DNA of 64,000 nt from Nitrincola iocasae (lineage in GTDB: Bacteria; Pseudomonadota; Gammaproteobacteria; Pseudomonadales; Balneatricaceae), in contig NZ_CP044222.1 of assembly GCF_008727795.1 (NCBI RefSeq), positions 2,046,001 to 2,110,000 of the forward strand, read 5' to 3'. Of this stretch, positions 62,032-64,000 are shown one piece after another (position 1 is the first letter of the stretch; each line of letters begins with the position of its first letter). Under the pieces are notes generated by a model. It was not told where the DNA came from. It saw only the letters and a list, made by a program, of their open reading frames with translations, and did no database searches. The position numbers and the translations under genes are program-made.

Positions 62032-62804
62032 ACTGACTTCCCTCTGGCGGTTTTATTTCGTGCGGATGGCTCTGCCACCGGAAAAGGGATAAGTTTACGC
62101 GTTTTCCACGCAGGTTTTAATGGGGTAACCCCTGCAACATCCTTGCGAATAAGCATCATCAACACCACACCGCTATAGGTAGGGAAGCGCGACACCCACT
62201 TTTCAAGAAAAACCATGCGTTTACGCCAGCGCTCATTTTCCAGCGGTGGACGATGAAAAGCACTGACGCTTTTAAGCTCGGTCAAATCCAGCAAACGTAC
62301 CCAGTCATTCAAGCGCCAATGACTGAACCCATGAGCCACCCACGGCACCCTGGCACCACGTTTACTGCGTCGACAGATCCCCCAAAAACTGGCGGGATTG
62401 AAGCTCACAATCAACATATGGCCACCAGGTCGCAGTACTCTTGAGGCTTCTCTTAGCACCTGATGAGGCTGATCAGCAAAATCCAAAGCATGGTGCAAAA
62501 TCACAACATCCATGGTGCTATCGGTCAAAGGCAACTCGTGAGGCTGAGCTATGATGGTATGTTCATCCATACCCAGTGCCATGCGCGGACAAAGCATCAC
62601 CTTATGTGAAACCGGACTCGGCTCATACAGCTTTACCGATGCGTCATAACCTATTTGTACCAAGTGGTATCCAAAGGCTGTATGAATCAACTGATCAGCC
62701 ATCTGGCGTTCACAGGCCGCTATTTCCTGGCCCAATGGCGAAGCAAACCAGTCTTTCAGGCCTTCGGCCAGGCTCTCGGCAGAAAGGTGTTGTGCTTGAC
62801 TCAT
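62028..62804 (-). CDS. yafS: Class I SAM-dependent methyltransferase (YafS-like)
   Basis: A 258-residue protein with a Rossmann methyltransferase fold. The usual GxGxG SAM loop is weak (HLVQIGYDAS), the acidic second motif is not clear, and later blocks (MDVVILHHALDFADQPHQ, RVLRPGGHMLIVSFNPASFWG) are typical. The substrate is unknown. Gene order gloB-yafS-rnhA-dnaQ is exactly that of E. coli, which supports the name. The C-terminal 25 residues are basic. It is divergent from gloB. Confidence 0.85.
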   Translation of the reverse strand: MSQAQHLSAESLAEGLKDWFASPLGQEIAACERQMADQLIHTAFGYHLVQIGYDASVKLYEPSPVSHKVMLCPRMALGMDEHTIIAQPHELPLTDSTMDVVILHHALDFADQPHQVLREASRVLRPGGHMLIVSFNPASFWGICRRSKRGARVPWVAHGFSHWRLNDWVRLLDLTELKSVSAFHRPPLENERWRKRMVFLEKWVSRFPTYSGVVLMMLIRKDVAGVTPLKPAWKTRKLIPFPVAEPSARNKTARGKSV

Positions 62805-62925
62805 ACAGTGTCCTCTGTGGTATGAAATGCAGGTTACAGCAGATTATTTCCCCACTGACTAAACATGCCATGCTTAATTACAGTACAATCGATTAAGGCT
62901 AAAGTTTTATTAACCGGAGCATAAT

Positions 62926-63705
62926 ATGCTTAATCTGACCCCCATTCCTGCATTCAACGACAATTATATATGGGCAATTTGTCACCCTGAAGCACCTGAT
63001 TCAGGCGTCATTATAGTAGACCCCGGCAGTGCAGATTGCGTTCAGCAATGGCTTCAGGAAAACAGCAGAAAACTCGCTGCCATACTCATCACCCATCATC
63101 ATGAAGACCATACTGGCGGTGTCACTGAGCTACAGCAGCAAAATGACTATTGTCCAGTGTACGGGCCATCCAACTCACCTTTTGAGGGTATTACTCAACC
63201 TTTGACTGAAGGTGATCTGATTTGTTTACTTGATACGGCTTTTGAAGTCAAAGCTGTACCTGGCCATACCCTTGATCATATCAGTTATTATGCGCCGTCT
63301 GCGGGTTTATTGCTTTGCGGTGATACACTGTTCATGGCTGGCTGTGGACGACTGTTTGAAGGCACTGCTGAGCAGATGCAGGCTGCCATGGATTATTTCG
63401 CCAGCCTCCCCGATGATACCCGGGTTTGTGCAGCGCACGAATATACTCTGTCCAACCTGGCCTTTGCCCATGCGGTGGAGCCGGAAAATCAGGATATACG
63501 CGTCATGACCGAGAAATGCCGCAGTATGCGCGAACAAGACCTTCCCACCCTGCCCTCAAGAATCGGGTTAGAAAAAGCCATTAATCCGTTCATGCGTACC
63601 CGAGAAACATCTGTCATTCATACAGTTTATGGTCATAGCGGTGAACATCCGGACTCACCAGCGCAAACGCTGGCGCTGCTAAGAGAGTGGAAAAACAGTT
63701 TTTGA
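62926..63705 (+). CDS. gloB: Hydroxyacylglutathione hydrolase (glyoxalase II)
   Basis: Hydrolyses S-D-lactoylglutathione in methylglyoxal detoxification. It has 259 residues. The metallo-beta-lactamase motif THHHEDH (56-62) binds two metals; later ligands are in VPGHTLDHISY, LLCGDTLFMAGCGRLFEG and CAAHEYTLSN. The C-terminal glutathione-binding domain (about 175-259) is complete. A TACAAT hexamer at 62884-62889 may be the -10 box, but its -35 is poor. It is 62 bases before mltD. Confidence 0.95.
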   Translation: MLNLTPIPAFNDNYIWAICHPEAPDSGVIIVDPGSADCVQQWLQENSRKLAAILITHHHEDHTGGVTELQQQNDYCPVYGPSNSPFEGITQPLTEGDLICLLDTAFEVKAVPGHTLDHISYYAPSAGLLLCGDTLFMAGCGRLFEGTAEQMQAAMDYFASLPDDTRVCAAHEYTLSNLAFAHAVEPENQDIRVMTEKCRSMREQDLPTLPSRIGLEKAINPFMRTRETSVIHTVYGHSGEHPDSPAQTLALLREWKNSF

Positions 63706-63733
63706 TTGCGTCTGTGTGTTTGACTGATAGAAT
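63706..63733 (+). promoter_or_regulatory. Weak predicted promoter of mltD
   Basis: TTGCGT (63706-63711), a 16-base spacer and TAGAAT (63728-63733) lie just after the gloB stop and ahead of the lipoprotein gene at 63768. The -35 match is only partial. Confidence 0.35.
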
Positions 63734-63767
63734 GTGCGGTTAAGTTTATATTCAGGTTCGGATCGCC

Positions 63768-64000
63768 ATGTCTAAATTACGCACAGGTTTACTTTCTCTG
63801 CTTGCCGCTGTCGTTGTCAGCGGCTGTGCCAGCAGCAAACCCGCACAGGACGTCAGTCGTAATATATATGATAAACATTACGTTGATGAGAAAAGTCTAC
63901 TGATTTCCAACATACGTATGGGAAATTTATATCGACGTAGCACCCCCTCACAACCACTGGAACCGGTGACTGCCTGGGATCTTACCCGCGAACACCTGGT
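63768..64000 (+). CDS. mltD: Lytic transglycosylase lipoprotein MltD, N-terminal part
   Basis: Open to the window edge (77 codons). The N-terminus is a lipoprotein signal: MSKLRTGLLSLLAAVVVSGC with a VVSGC lipobox, the lipidated cysteine at about residue 20, followed by ASSKPAQ. The rest is too short for domain recognition; it contains a Tyr-rich stretch (NIYDKHYVDE). Its place directly after gloB, on the same side as in E. coli, supports MltD, a membrane-bound murein transglycosylase with LysM repeats. The catalytic domain would be outside the window. Confidence 0.65.
   Translation, partial: MSKLRTGLLSLLAAVVVSGCASSKPAQDVSRNIYDKHYVDEKSLLISNIRMGNLYRRSTPSQPLEPVTAWDLTREHL

Noticed and set aside
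1..64000. tRNA, rRNA, CRISPR arrays, prophage and insertion sequences
   Set aside because: I looked for T-loop sequences, regular spaced repeats, integrases and transposases in the gaps and found none that could be supported.

Overview
The window looks like chromosomal core sequence from a marine-type gammaproteobacterium, most like the Oceanospirillales (Marinobacterium/Nitrincola/Amphritea-like). This rests on protein similarity recalled from memory and on gene order, not on a search. Several blocks keep enterobacterial or pseudomonad order: tamA-tamB; cspD/clpS-clpA/infA/aat; ftsK-lolA-rarA-serS; mnmA-hflD-purB; psrA-nagZ; and mltD-gloB-yafS-rnhA-dnaQ. I see no tRNA, rRNA, CRISPR array, prophage or intact insertion sequence. 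Coding density is high, and most long gaps hold promoters, terminators or small repeats. Layout. 1-5.4 kb (minus): tamB (cut by the window edge), tamA, and a PrpE-type acyl-CoA synthetase. 5.7-10.2 kb (plus): metH and tpm. 10.3-14.1 kb (minus): an M16C zinc protease and an EamA transporter. 14.2-20.4 kb (plus): two phasins, each with its own promoter, a PotFABC-like ABC importer with a Tat-exported binding protein, and a glycerophosphodiester phosphodiesterase. 20.5-22.1 kb (minus): rluF and a cold-shock gene with a long leader. 22.2-22.6 kb: a repeat-rich gap. 22.6-30.5 kb (minus): ftsK-lolA-rarA-crcB-serS-ubiF-msrB in one close run. 30.6-36.1 kb: trxB, aat, bpt and infA (plus) facing clpA and clpS (minus), so both aminoacyl-transferases and the ClpS/ClpA recognition pair of the N-degron pathway lie together. 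36.3-42.4 kb (plus): cspD, rluE, mnmA, hflD, purB, trmJ, roxA. 43.0-44.6 kb: isocitrate lyase behind a regulated-looking promoter. 44.7-45.3 kb: a stretch with gene remnants and hairpins. 45.3-49.2 kb: an Lrp regulator divergent from a DMT exporter, threonine aldolase, a small basic protein and a YlqF GTPase. 49.4-53.0 kb: EAL-HDOD, nitrilase and HDOD-GAF genes. 53.1-58.8 kb (minus): a PsrA-like repressor, a leaderless YkuD enzyme, nagZ, cydD and cydC. 58.8-64.0 kb: sohB, an SCP2 protein, nudC, dnaQ, rnhA, yafS, gloB and the start of mltD. Themes. Acyl-CoA synthetase, phasins, isocitrate lyase and a PsrA-like repressor fit an organism that uses short-chain acids and stores polyhydroxyalkanoate. 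The rest is translation, tRNA/rRNA modification, envelope assembly and proteolysis. I did not find a clearly new multi-gene system. The best leads are: rluE without an AUG/GUG/UUG start in the right place; two hairpins that contain both stop codons of converging genes; a repeat element that has become the end of tpm; a predicted cytoplasmic YkuD enzyme in a peptidoglycan-recycling operon under a PsrA-like box; and an HDOD-nitrilase-HDOD cluster.
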